Shown in pieces: positions 12,700 to 22,446 of a stretch of DNA of 64,000 nucleotides. Position numbers and translations under genes: made by a program. A model generated the notes under the pieces. That model did no database searches, was not told where the DNA came from, and saw only the letters and a program-made list of their open reading frames with translations. The stretch comes from Diplonema papillatum (lineage: Eukaryota; Euglenozoa; Diplonemea; Diplonemida; Diplonemidae), in the NCBI GenBank assembly GCA_030068145.1, contig JAPJBO010000374.1, positions 124,001 to 188,000 on the forward strand, given 5' to 3'. Position 1 is the stretch's first letter, and every line of letters starts with the position of its first letter.

Positions 12700-14330
12700 T
12701 TCGACTTTGACCTCGCTCTACCTGGTGTCAGCGCAACTCTCGTGCGGGAAAGTCGGGTGGTGCGGCGAAAATCCTATCGTATTCACTCGAAAAATGTGGT
12801 GTTCTACGGCCACTCGTGGCACACTGGAAATACTACTCGTGCTGAAAACTACCCTCTCGAGAATGGATAGCAATTTTGTTGTTCAATTGTCAAAAACACC
12901 GATCCATGGCGGTCCTCACCCCCATTAGAGGAACAAAACAGGTTTGAAGGAAGTGCGCACAAACAAAGGAAGCACCAGATCCGATTGTTTTCTTTTTTAC
13001 ACTGACAGGAAAGGTGTCATGGGGGGGTCTTCACGTGGCGACACTGTTGACCGCACCTTAATTGAGTCGCGGTCGCCGATCCCCCAACCGCCAGCATCAT
13101 GTACTTGATACGACGCGGAACAAGTGCTGACAGCACCGCCCGGCGAATAGAGGGCCACAAAAGTGGCAAATCGACCGGTCGGGGGGTGCTAAGCAGCCAA
13201 TGGCCTGATGGCTAAGCAGGGCTGCATCCTCGTGTTGTAGCCGTGTTGTGCCGTGTGTATAAGGCTTCGTGGGGGCCTGGTCAACCACCTCATTACAATA
13301 GGCGCAACCTTTCTCGATGGTGATTGGACAGTCGGGATGCTGGAGACGGTGAAGAGAAAAGTAGAGCAAGACCTGCCCCCTGCTGTCTTCGGCTGCTTCG
13401 GCAGACGACACATACTACTACTAAAAATTAATTAAGAAGCGACCGAAACATGACACGACGCGTGCAAAGCTTGCGTGCCTGGTTTTCAGCTCGTCACAGC
13501 CAGGACCACCATGCTGCGAGAGGCTACAATTGCTTCCTCTGTGTTGGGATTCTTGTTGCAACAAGAATGTGTGTGTGCGTGCCTTTGTTGCATACTGCCG
13601 ACAAATTCGTCTTACTTAGCGCTATTGTGTCTAGTCATTTCCGAGGGCATTCAGAAGGAAAAGACGCGGGAACTTCCGCCTGATCGATGACCATGGGTTC
13701 GTTCTTCGCTCGGTCATGTGCAACTGCTGTTCCGAAAATGTTCCTGTCAGTGTGGTAGTAGTAGTAGTTTGAAGTTAACATGCAGCAACGATCTGTGACG
13801 ATAGACTGCACAAACCGCTACAGACTACCTGAACGTGAGTGTCTGCAGACACTCACGTTCCTCGCACGATGGGTCCATCCCACTGTGCACATTGGACCAC
13901 TGTCGCGTCGGGCACGTTCAACCCCCTTCCCCACGTTACCCGCCCTCTAGCTTCCTTCGAAAAAAAGTACACTGGTGGCACCGGCACCGAGCACTTCCCA
14001 ACCTCATTTCCCTTCGTTGTTCTTTCTCATGTACTTTGTTACGTCGACCAGAAAAAAAAAAAAAAAAGGTAGAACGAAGGCCGAAGCGAAACCGAATAAT
14101 AAACGCGAATACAAACCCTCACTCCTTCGCTTGTGTCCGCCGCACTCGAATGGTTGGAGAAGGGTGTAACCCAAAGGGCGGCTGATCGAGACAATTTCGA
14201 GAGAGAGAGAGAGGGGAAGAACCCGACCTCTTTTTTCTTTTTTTGAAAGTATGCCAATCCTGCAGGGAATAGTTGACTAGACCTCTTGTAGTTTGTGCGA
14301 ATCGCGATTTGAGGAGTCGGGAAAACCTAA
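12700..14330. other. gene-free stretch
   Basis: No convincing gene. It contains the perfect 30-bp palindrome at 13,831-13,860, an A-run at 14,051, a GA-run at 14,200, and GAAGCGACCGAAACATGACA at 13,437 that recurs near 46,629. Confidence 0.5.
13831..13860. repeat. perfect 30-bp palindrome
   Basis: Arms GAACGTGAGTGTCTG / CAGACACTCACGTTC with no spacer. A diverged half (TCTGCAGACACTCAGGTTCC) occurs at about 59,880. Confidence 0.9.
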
Positions 14331-14333
14331 CAT

Positions 14334-15430
14334 GAGGTCATCCTGAGAGGATACTGGTAGCTACTATACACACCTACGCAGTATGTGGTCATCCTGAGAG
14401 GATACTGGTAGTTAGTGTACACACCAACGCAGTATGTGGTATCTACATACCACCTCTATAGCCCCTAACGGGGGGGCCCAAATACAATAGGTACCCTAAT
14501 ACAATATTATTTCGGAATACAATAGGTACGCTGAAATGGGGGTTTCGCTGAGCATTGTTTCGGAATACAGTATTATTTGTCCCCAGTGGGGTTTTGCAGG
14601 GGGTTCCACGGGCTTCCCCTCGCGAGAGCAGCTTCTTTTTCGCGAGAAGTTCAATGTGGAACACTCCTGAAGCCGAAAGTTCAATCCTACTACTTGATTT
14701 CGCTATCTGTGGCATTTTCCTCAGGTCAGGGATCAATAATTCCTAAGGCCCGCACCCAAACAAAAGTAAATGGCCCGCTTTTTTTTAGCCCGTGGTCCAG
14801 CGGTCACCACACCCACATGTGATGCTGAGGGTGCTGGTTCGATTCCTCGGCGGAGAGGTTTTCCAAAGTCTGAAATGCCATCTGGGAGCCAGATTTTTGG
14901 CCACATCGAGTGTAGAAAAGGTGCCATACATGCCGGGGGGTAGCTCTTTCCACCCCACAAAATGTTTGCCAAATTTCCTCCAAAGTTGGCCTGCAAGTGC
15001 CTGCAGCCAGACTATCAGCACCCAGACTGTTTGAAAACCCTGTGTTCTCTATCCTTCCCCTCCAAATACAATATTATACCTATTGTATTTGGCCCCCCCC
15101 AGTAGAGGGTGCTATGTATGTGAGGCAAAAATTCTTGTCTGTAACATCCTCGTGACGCCTCAGGACACTGGACCTCGAGGTCATCCTGAGAGGATACTGG
15201 TAGCTAGTATACACACCGTGGTATACATACCCTATAGCCCCTAGAGATGTGGGGAAGAATTCTTGTCTGTAACTTCCTCGTGACGCCTCAGGACACTGGA
15301 CCTCGAGGTCATCCTGAGAGGATACTGGTAGCTAGTATACACACCGTGGTATACATACCACCTCTATAGCCCCTAGAGATGTGGGGAAGAATTCTTGTCT
15401 GTAACTTCCTCGTGACGCCTCAGGACACTG
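14334..15430 (+). repeat. repeat cluster with GAGGATACTGGTAGCTAGTA module
   Basis: The module GGTCATCCTGAGAGGATACT occurs at about 14,335, 14,390, 15,179 and 15,308. At 15,120-15,430 it alternates with AATTCTTGTCTGTAAC, CCTCGTGACGCCTCAGGACA and TATAGCCCCTAGAGATG, giving tandem units of about 128 bp. Related pieces occur inverted at 17,050. Confidence 0.85.
14787..14995 (+). repeat. tRNA-derived SINE-like element
   Basis: The head resembles a tRNA: AGCCCGTGGTCCAGCGGTCA fits a D-arm/A-box, and GGTTCGATTCC at 14,836-14,846 is an exact B-box. It does not close into a full cloverleaf with an acceptor stem. A unique tail follows, including GGGGTAGCTCTTTCCACCCC, and is shared with 1,600-1,665. RNA polymerase III elements of this layout are typical SINEs. 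Confidence 0.55.
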
Positions 15431-17092
15431 GACTTGAGGAAAAAACAGGCAAGGGTGGTGAAGCGAGGGGGAATATGCGGTGTTTTTCTCGGGTTAGCGA
15501 CGGGGTAGTAACCTATACACCATGTGTCAGTCCTCGTCGGAATAGTCTGAATCTTCTCAAGGATCTTCGATCTCATACGACGAAACCTTCCTTTTTCTAG
15601 AGTGCAAGTTCGCTTAGGGATTCCGGGGTTTTATAGTCTCCGGGTGACCGTAGTCATAAAGGTTCCTTCAAGGTATAGTATGTTTGTGTGTATATCTTTG
15701 CTGCCTATTGCCGACTATTCGACTTACTTTAGCGCGTGCTCTTTTTTCCTACGTGCTTTGCCAAGTCCATGGCTCTCGTAACCGACTTGTTCTATCTTTT
15801 TTTTTTTTTTTTGGAGCGCGGGACACTGTACAAGCCATGTTGGTACAGCGGGGCTGCCGGTATCCGGTTGCTTCCGGAGCGGGAGCCCAAAAAAATGCTT
15901 CTTCAGCACACAGTGAACGCCAGTCTCACTGCGACCTGGGCTGGCCTGCTAGCGAGCAGGTCCGACCAGGTAAAAAAACCCGCGATGCAGTGACACTACC
16001 CCCTGCAACAGGGTGGACCGCTTCGTCCGGTCGCGCCCCACCAGATGCAATGACTATTCTTGCCACCCCTTGGGCTACCTGAAAGCTCAATTGGTGGAAG
16101 AAGTCCTGGCAGGCGGCCGAAGCGGTCCGGTCTTCACGGAGGGCGCTTTTGCGGGCTATTTGCCGCAACTCCGTGAGTGCTCCAGGACACCACGCTCCGA
16201 AGGTGTCCACGACTAGCGGGACAGCGAGCCATTCCCGAGGGTTTGGCTCGAATTTTTTTTTTTTTTTTTTTTTTTGGCGAAGAGCTGCGACTCAACTATT
16301 CCCCCCGAGGTGGGGAAAAGCGCCCCTGCGCGCACCCACGTTGACGTTTTTTTTTTCTCCCCCTTCTTTTGTGTTTCCTGCTTGCTTTGTCCTTCTTAAC
16401 TCCCGGCCATTTCGCATGTCCCGGTTGTATTACCACCGAGTTCCTTCCTCTCGTCGCAAACACTACACATGCCAAGTGCCATGTCACATCATGACACCGA
16501 CGCCAGGGTACACACGGCGTGGAATCGGACTACAATTTTTATAACGGGGCGAGGGGGACGTCTTGGGGGAGGAATTGCCCGAGATCCCCCCTGTGAAGAA
16601 ACACGGGTCACTCTAGCGCACTTGTCAATCGCACACGTCTCTCGGATGGCTTTGCGGAGGGGGGGAATCCTCACTCCTGCATGCGGAGAGCGGGGTCAAC
16701 TAGCACAAGGAGAAGACGTGGGTTCAAACGCACAATGGGCCCCCAAGATAGCCACCATGTGTGAGCGAACAGGCTGTCCCGGGAGGGCACTACACCAAAC
16801 CCAGCCAGCCCGTGATGATGGATTCGCCTGTGCTCTGGTGCCTCCCCCGTTCGTGAGAAAAACCGAAGGTCAGTTTGACAAAACCACCTTTTTTTTTTTG
16901 TCGTATAAGATCGAAGATCTTAGAAGATTAATACTATTCCGATGAGAACTAACACTTGTACAAAGGTTATTACCCCGTCGCTCTCGAGAAGAACACCGTA
17001 ATTTTGCCCCTCGCTTGCCCACCCACCCTTGCCCATTTTTATCTTCAAGTCCAGTGTCCTGAGGCGTCACGAAGAAGTTCGTGGCATACACA
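15380..17092. mobile_element. putative element bounded by ~210-bp inverted repeats
   Basis: 15,380-15,600 (plus) and 16,880-17,092 (minus) match over about 210 bp. Shared pieces include CGTGACGCCTCAGGACACTG, GGGCAAGGGTGG, CGACGGGGTA(G/A)TAACCT, TCGGAATAGT and ATCTTCGATCT.ATACGAC. The 1.3-kb interior holds a retroelement fragment on the minus strand and two T-runs. It could be a foldback DNA transposon or two inverted insertions of one repeat; no transposase is visible. Confidence 0.5.
15926..16245 (-). pseudogene. fragment of a retroelement protein C-terminus
   Basis: The minus-strand reading frame contains PREWLAVPLVVDTFGAW followed by CPGALTELRQIARKSA, then a degenerate tail ending at TGA. 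This VPLVVDTFGxWxPxAL pattern is common near the C-terminus of retrotransposon-type polyproteins in protist genomes (family recollection, not a search). Only about 105 codons are left and a T-run cuts off the upstream part, so it is a dead fragment. Confidence 0.4.
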
Positions 17093-18110
17093 CGAGAATC
17101 TCTGCATGACCTTTCTACGTTTGTTACGCACCATCAATCTGACATCACGCAGCAGCAAGGACGAGAGGAGCGAGTACGGAGCAGCGAGACGGGCGAGGAG
17201 GAGAGTATTATCTGCAAGAGCTGCGACTCAACTATTCCACATGCAAACCGTGCAGCTCGAAAATTTGTCTCTAGCCCACTAGGGGCTTCACCTCTTATTT
17301 CAGGTCTGATCCGGGTACCAAACCCCCTTCTCCTTTTTCCACACCCGTATCGCGACACCGTTCTTTTTTTTTTTTTAATTTCTATCTTTTCTTGGCTTAT
17401 TATCTCTTTTTCTCCCTTTTTAATACCTTTCTCTCTCTCTCTCTCTCTCACTCTTCTTCCGTTTGTTCTTCCCATGTGAATTTGCACGCCGTACCAACTT
17501 TTTCTATCCTCCTGCTCCCGTTCATTTGCGTTCAATTGGCAACAGCAGCGATGGTTAGACGCGGCGTGCAATGAGGAAACGAAGGACGAGAGCACTGCCG
17601 CAATGCAACCAACGACGAGAAAATGCGGGCGTCGCCTGTCTTTCGCCGGAGAAGGTCGCGTTGGCAGAAACGGCGAAGATACTAACTGTCACAGGGTTTG
17701 ATGAAATGAAAGCGAGAATTTGGGGGCAGACCCTTTTTATTAGGTTCCCGGTTAAACGAAGCTAGCGCACGAGGCCTGCTCGCACCTGCTTTCCGATACC
17801 AAATAGATGCTCTATTCTAACTCGCAAAGCTGGATGCGCTGAAGAGATTACGCCCAAGCAGAGAATGCACCGCATCGGCCGGCTTTCGACACCGTCCCAT
17901 TTTTCAGCCGGAAACGAGGAAAGCTATCGGTTGTAGAGATACGATCGAGGACAGCCCCTTTGAAAACGTGAAGAATGAATGGAATGCGCAATGCATCAAT
18001 CGAGGCTTGCCACAATACAACCTCTGGTACCGCCGAGATCGCATGATTCGTCAGATCTTCCTCGGTCCAGTCTGGTTCGAGTGACGAGAAGCCTGGTTGA
18101 TACAGCCGTG
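17093..18110. other. gene-free stretch with one protein-like minus-strand segment
   Basis: Contains CT and T tracts at 17,360-17,450. From 18,110 down to 17,848 the minus strand is open and reads like ordinary protein (for example EEDLTNHAISAVPEVVLW), but no family is recognised and no splice signals were fixed. It may be an old exon fragment. Confidence 0.3.
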
Positions 18111-18144
18111 GCCTAGAATATGTAGTGCAAGCCACCCGCAAGGG

Positions 18145-19270
18145 GTGGCTGGGCCAGGAGCAAGCTCGCCAAGCAGCCGGCGCAGTTGGCCGCCGCGCCG
18201 AAGAAGCGACTTCTGATGTTCTCGATCGCGTCGCGGTCGCAGCGGGACGTGCTCCTGGCCCAGTCACCCCGTGCAGCCGGGGTGTCCACCCTGCAAAAAG
18301 CTGCACATCTAGGATGTGCAGCCGCCATGAAGGCAGGCGTGCACTGTTCCGAGCGTGCATTGCATGTACATCCCACCGAAAACAGGCTGTCGACAACGAG
18401 CAAGTAAGAAGTTAGCAGCGGAAATGGGAGGAACAACCCCAACTTGCGCATTTCATTACATACCCGTTTTCACATTTCTTTCCGACCGCGCAAAACTGGA
18501 GGCTCCAGACAAAAAAAACCGATCCCATTTGTTAAGCCCTCAAAATTCCTCTGCAAAAGACGCTTTTTCTGAGCTAAAGCCAAGGTTGGGCCCGTAGCGA
18601 AACCAGGAGTGAACTACCCGCGGAAGAGGTTGACGCAGTTGGCCGCCGCGCCGAAGAAGCGGCTTCTGATGTGTTCTGGATCGATGATGGTCGTAGCAGG
18701 ACGTGCGGCTCTCCCTCTTCAGGTACATCATGCAGATGAACCCTGCCGCGCCGACCGCCGACGTGAGGTACGCCCGCCCCGGCGTCAGCACAAACGCTGG
18801 GGCTTGGACCTCCATCTCCGCACACTTCCCCTACCCCCCCGCACAAATCCTGCGAGGGGTCGGGCTGCTTGGCGAGTCCTGCGAGCTCCTGGCCGAGTCA
18901 CCCCTTGCAGCCGGGGTGTCCACCCTGCAAAAAGCTGCACATCTAGGATGTGCAGCCGCCATCAAGGCAGGCGTGCACTGTTCCGAGCGTGCAGTGTATG
19001 CACATCCCACCGAAAACAAGTTGTCGACAACGAGCAAGTAAAAAGTAGCAGCGGAAATGGGAGGAACAACCCCAACTTACGCATTTCATTACATACTCGT
19101 TTTCACATTTTTTTTTTTTCCGACCGCGCAATACTGGTCCCATTTTTTGAGCCCTCAAAATTCCTCTGCAAAAGCCGCTTTTTCTGAGTCAAAGCCAAGG
19201 TTGGGCCCTTAGTAAACTACCCGCGGAAGATTGACCCCTCGCAGGATTTGTGCGGGGGGGTGGTGAGGGG
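18145..19270. pseudogene. rearranged partial copies of the Rce1 gene 5' end
   Basis: Pieces of the intact gene at 19,283 recur scrambled. 18,160-18,240 is a minus-strand copy of codons about 39-66, joined to a plus-strand copy of codons about 67-84 (18,241-18,300). 18,610-18,850 is a minus-strand copy of the start region through codon ~60 (its own ATG reads leftward from 18,815). 18,870-18,935 is again plus-strand. Two direct copies of a linker with GTCGACAACGAGCAAGTAA follow at about 18,390 and 19,020. None encodes a complete domain. Confidence 0.8.
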
Positions 19271-19282
19271 AAGGTTGCGGAG

Positions 19283-20161
19283 ATGGAGGTCCAAGCCCCG
19301 GCGTTTGTGCTGACGCCGGGGCGGGCGTACCTCACGTCGGCGGTCGGCGCGGCAGGGTTCATCTGCATGATGTACCTGAAGAAGGAGAGCCGCACGTCCC
19401 GCTACGACCGCGACGCGATCGAGAACATCAGAAGCCGCTTCTTCGGCGCGGCGGCCAACTGCGCCGGCTGCTTGGCGAGTCTGCTCCTGGCCCAGTCACC
19501 CCTTGCGGCCGAGGCGTCCACCCTGCAAAAGCTTGGGTTGGGCGGCGGCCTCTACGGGCAGGCAGTCGCGACAGCCTCCTGCGCGTCGTTGACCCTCCTG
19601 TTGTTCGCGGGAGTTTTGAGGGAGAGCGTGCACGAGAAGTCGCTGCCGACGGTGTCCGTCCGCGGCCTGTTGCTTCCGGCAACCAGTGCGGAGTACCAGC
19701 AGGCGAGGGCGTACCTGGTGGGGCCCCTGTCCGAAGAAATCGTGTTCCGCGTTTGCACGCACTTTTGGCTGCACGCGGCCGGGGTGCCGCTCGGGCGGAA
19801 CGTCGCGTTTTCCGTCGCCTCGTTTGTGCTGGCCCACGTGCACCACCTGTACCGCTACCTCGCGTCGAAGTCTTTCGCCCGCGCCCTGCTGGTCGTCCTG
19901 GCCAACTGTGTCGTGCACTCCACGTTCTCCCTGTACTCTTCGTACTTCTACATCGTGACCGGTTCCCTGCCCGCCGCCTTGGTCGCGCACTCGCTGTGCA
20001 ACTGGATGGGGCCACCTTCCCTCGGGTACCTTCAGGACGGCTCGATCCCGAACTCGGTGAAGTGGCAGATCACCGCTGCATACGTCGTCGGCATCACGGG
20101 CTTCCTCTACTTCGCTCCGCGGCTTGACCCGAGCTTCTTCGGGTCGTACTTCTACGCGTGA
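19283..20161 (+). CDS. RCE1: CAAX prenyl protease 2 (Rce1-type, type II CAAX endopeptidase)
   Basis: Predicted ER-membrane endopeptidase that removes the last three residues of prenylated CAAX proteins. Single exon, 292 codons, stop TGA. Family signatures appear in order: GPLSEEIVFR with Glu151-Glu152 and Arg156; FVLAHVHH with Phe181 and His185; HSLCNW with His236 and Asn240. These are the catalytic positions of the ABI/CPBP superfamily. Hydrophobic segments near 14-31, 55-72, 95-112, 172-186, 203-217 and 262-277 fit a multipass protein, and the length matches eukaryotic Rce1 (about 290-330). The start is chosen at the ATG giving MEVQAPAF because the upstream in-frame ATG (19,250) adds only a Gly-rich stretch and the inverted 5' copy upstream preserves the same start. 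GC-rich codons. Confidence 0.9.
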   Translation: MEVQAPAFVLTPGRAYLTSAVGAAGFICMMYLKKESRTSRYDRDAIENIRSRFFGAAANCAGCLASLLLAQSPLAAEASTLQKLGLGGGLYGQAVATASCASLTLLLFAGVLRESVHEKSLPTVSVRGLLLPATSAEYQQARAYLVGPLSEEIVFRVCTHFWLHAAGVPLGRNVAFSVASFVLAHVHHLYRYLASKSFARALLVVLANCVVHSTFSLYSSYFYIVTGSLPAALVAHSLCNWMGPPSLGYLQDGSIPNSVKWQITAAYVVGITGFLYFAPRLDPSFFGSYFYA

Positions 20162-20520
20162 CACACGATTGGTTGTGACGGCACCCGTTGTGTTCCCTCG
20201 CAAGCCCGCATCTATGCGTACTCGAAAGCATGCCCGCAGACGGTGAGTGCACACGTGCTCTCACGCCGGTCCATGCACCGGCAGATCGTAGCTATCTGTG
20301 CAACCTGCGCACACGCAGTAGTCGTTTTAACCAACAACCGCTGACGTTGTCGGCTATTGCGGGCTTCCTCTTCTTTCGGCTGGTACTTCTATGTTTGAAA
20401 CGCGATTGGTTGTGACGGCACCCGTTGTGTTTCCTTGCAAGCCCGCTATGACGAACACCGCCGGCGTAGTCGGCTATTGCGGGCATCCTCTACCTGGAAA
20501 CTCACTTCTTAGCCCAAATT
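20162..20520 (+). repeat. decayed duplicates of the Rce1 3' end
   Basis: The gene end and 3' flank recur at about 20,350-20,450 and 20,465-20,500: CGATTGGTTGTGACGGCACC, CCGTTGTGTT, CGCAAGCCCGC, and a diverged TCGGCTATTGCGGGCTTCCT corresponding to codons for VGITGFLYF. Reading frames are broken. Confidence 0.65.
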
Positions 20521-21342
20521 CCACGGTACGGAGAAGCGCTCGAATCGTTCGTGTCCTGTACAGCTGCGTTGTGGTGTCAACGTACTTCGTGCTGATTCGG
20601 GAAATCCTAAGTAGTCTTTGTCATGGTACCTGTGGACTTGAAGTCTGCCGACTGTGATTGTGGCACTGAGCCGGAGATGAAGTGCTTGTCATCACCCCTT
20701 CACCGCGCTTCGCATGCGCTGTGCATGCCTACAGACATGTGGGTGCAGCGTGCACATGTGCTCTGATGCCGGTAAATGTTCCGACAGATCGGTAGTTGTG
20801 GTAGCAACCCTTTTTTCAGATAGCAGCCGCGTGCGCAAGGAGCAATCGTTTGTGGCACTGCCAGCGTATTTGCTCGCGTCGCAGTCCCTTCATTGCGCCT
20901 TCCTGGGGGCCGTCCGCGGTCCAGCTGCGCCGTGCAATCCGCGCGCTCTCACTTTCTGCACTCTTCGTGCTTTACAGTGAGTGGCGGGCGGGGTTGTCCG
21001 CATCTATGCAACGTTGCTTCACTTGGTCAATTTGAGGTGTACATGTAAGATGTCTACACACGGACAGTCCTCTCGCCCCCCAGACGACTGGTACATGGCA
21101 TGGCATTCATACACGTAGTACTCGCAGGCGACACTTCTGGCGTCATTGCGTGCTTTCTCTCTGCACTGCGAACTCCAGCCACAGAGGATCGAGTGGGAAA
21201 AAAACAAGAAGAGGCGGGTGTGCGCCCCACACCGCGCCCCAAAAGTCTGGCGGTACTTGGTGCCTCCTTTTTTTCTCGCCGAAGAACAAGAAAAACCTTC
21301 GTCGCGGGGAAAAAAAAAAAAAAAAAAAAAAACGACCCTGAA
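20521..21342. other. intergenic region upstream of the LINE ORFs, possible LINE 5' UTR
   Basis: No gene seen. Weakly repeated pieces around 20,700-20,800 resemble 20,215-20,310. A run of about 23 A bases (21,310-21,332) sits ten bases before the ORF1 ATG. The true 5' end of the retrotransposon could not be located. Confidence 0.4.
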
Positions 21343-22446
21343 ATGTCGACTGTGTCTGAAAAGCGCATCATCGAGCTGTCGTCCATTAAGGACGACCTCA
21401 AGCGGCTACTTTCCATCTGTGGACCAGCGGAAGGGTTCGGCAACCTTTTCAAAAAAATGGGAGGCGAGGCAGCCATCGAGGACGTACGGAACGCAGCCGG
21501 TTTCTTCCGCTCGAACGCCATTAAGTTGGTACGGGTAAAGGAGAACTGCGACGAGAAGGCCATCTTTCAAGCGGTCCGCGAAGCCGGATATAGTGCGTAC
21601 TACGCAGAGTGGGCACTCCCAGAACCGGGATGGACTGAGCTGAAAACGTTCCAACGCGCAGAAGCACGGAAGGACAGCACGATCCTCCCATTCCACGAGG
21701 TGATGCGGGCCCTCGAGGACACCAGGATGGACGCCCGCGTCCTGCGCACAGGCGCAAACGAATACCTTATAAAGGTGCGCCCCGACACTGAAGGCAAGTG
21801 GACGGACCTGGCAGAGCTGTTAGACCCGTCGGGAATGGCCCTGAAACACGGCGACAGATACATCGTCACCAAAGCCCGACGTGAAGATCAACGACAACAG
21901 TTCGTGGAGAGATCGAAAGGAAAATTCGGCTTGACGGGCTGTGACAGGACTTTCCACACGCTGGAGATCTCCGGGGCGCTAGCCACAGCAGCAATACGCC
22001 CCCAGATTGGTCAACAACTGCGGGTGTATCCGGTGTTCGGACTGCGGCCGGGCTTCGTTGCATATGTCGTGGAGGGTCTCGACCCTGTGGACGAAGCAGA
22101 TCTCGCCAGGATCCCGTTTGCAACCCCTTTCGGGAACGTGCTGCGGTTTGGGCAGATCGGCCACCTCATGAAGCCGGACACCGAGGACGCCCAACCTAAT
22201 TTGGCGGAGGACACCAGTGACGACGAAAGCGGAATTGCAGAAGAAGACGACGGCAACCAACGGCAAGCGACGCACGTAACCAACACAGAGGAGCAGAACA
22301 ATGACGAAGAAGACGACGGTCCGCCGCAGATCGAAGAGGGGGAAGTGTCTCAGGACAAACATGACGAAGAAAGGCGTGGAACAAAACGAGCAGCTCCCGG
22401 CGAAGCCGGATGGACACCACCACCGAGAACCCCACCCAGGCTGTAA
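21343..22446 (+). CDS. LINE ORF1 protein
   Basis: Probable nucleic-acid-binding protein of the retrotransposon, 367 codons from the ATG at MSTVSEK, stop TAA. The frame is open further upstream to 21,100, but that part is encoded by an A-run and low-complexity DNA, so the later ATG is preferred. The N-terminal 300 residues look globular and basic/aromatic with no motif I can name; no CCHC knuckle is visible. The last ~95 residues are very acidic (EEDDGNQ, NNDEEDDG) and end in a basic-proline tail (RTPPRL). The next ORF follows in the same frame immediately after the stop codon. Confidence 0.75.
   Translation: MSTVSEKRIIELSSIKDDLKRLLSICGPAEGFGNLFKKMGGEAAIEDVRNAAGFFRSNAIKLVRVKENCDEKAIFQAVREAGYSAYYAEWALPEPGWTELKTFQRAEARKDSTILPFHEVMRALEDTRMDARVLRTGANEYLIKVRPDTEGKWTDLAELLDPSGMALKHGDRYIVTKARREDQRQQFVERSKGKFGLTGCDRTFHTLEISGALATAAIRPQIGQQLRVYPVFGLRPGFVAYVVEGLDPVDEADLARIPFATPFGNVLRFGQIGHLMKPDTEDAQPNLAEDTSDDESGIAEEDDGNQRQATHVTNTEEQNNDEEDDGPPQIEEGEVSQDKHDEERRGTKRAAPGEAGWTPPPRTPPRL

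Noticed and set aside
19428-20254. Long minus-strand ORFs (195 and 252 codons) opposite RCE1
   Set aside because: GC-rich antisense shadows of the protease gene; Arg/Ala-rich with no motif.
22441-22446. Reassigned TAA (sense) codon in this organism
   Set aside because: LINE ORF2 itself ends in TAA, and none of the host exons shows an in-frame TAA; a one-off readthrough or separate ORFs is simpler.
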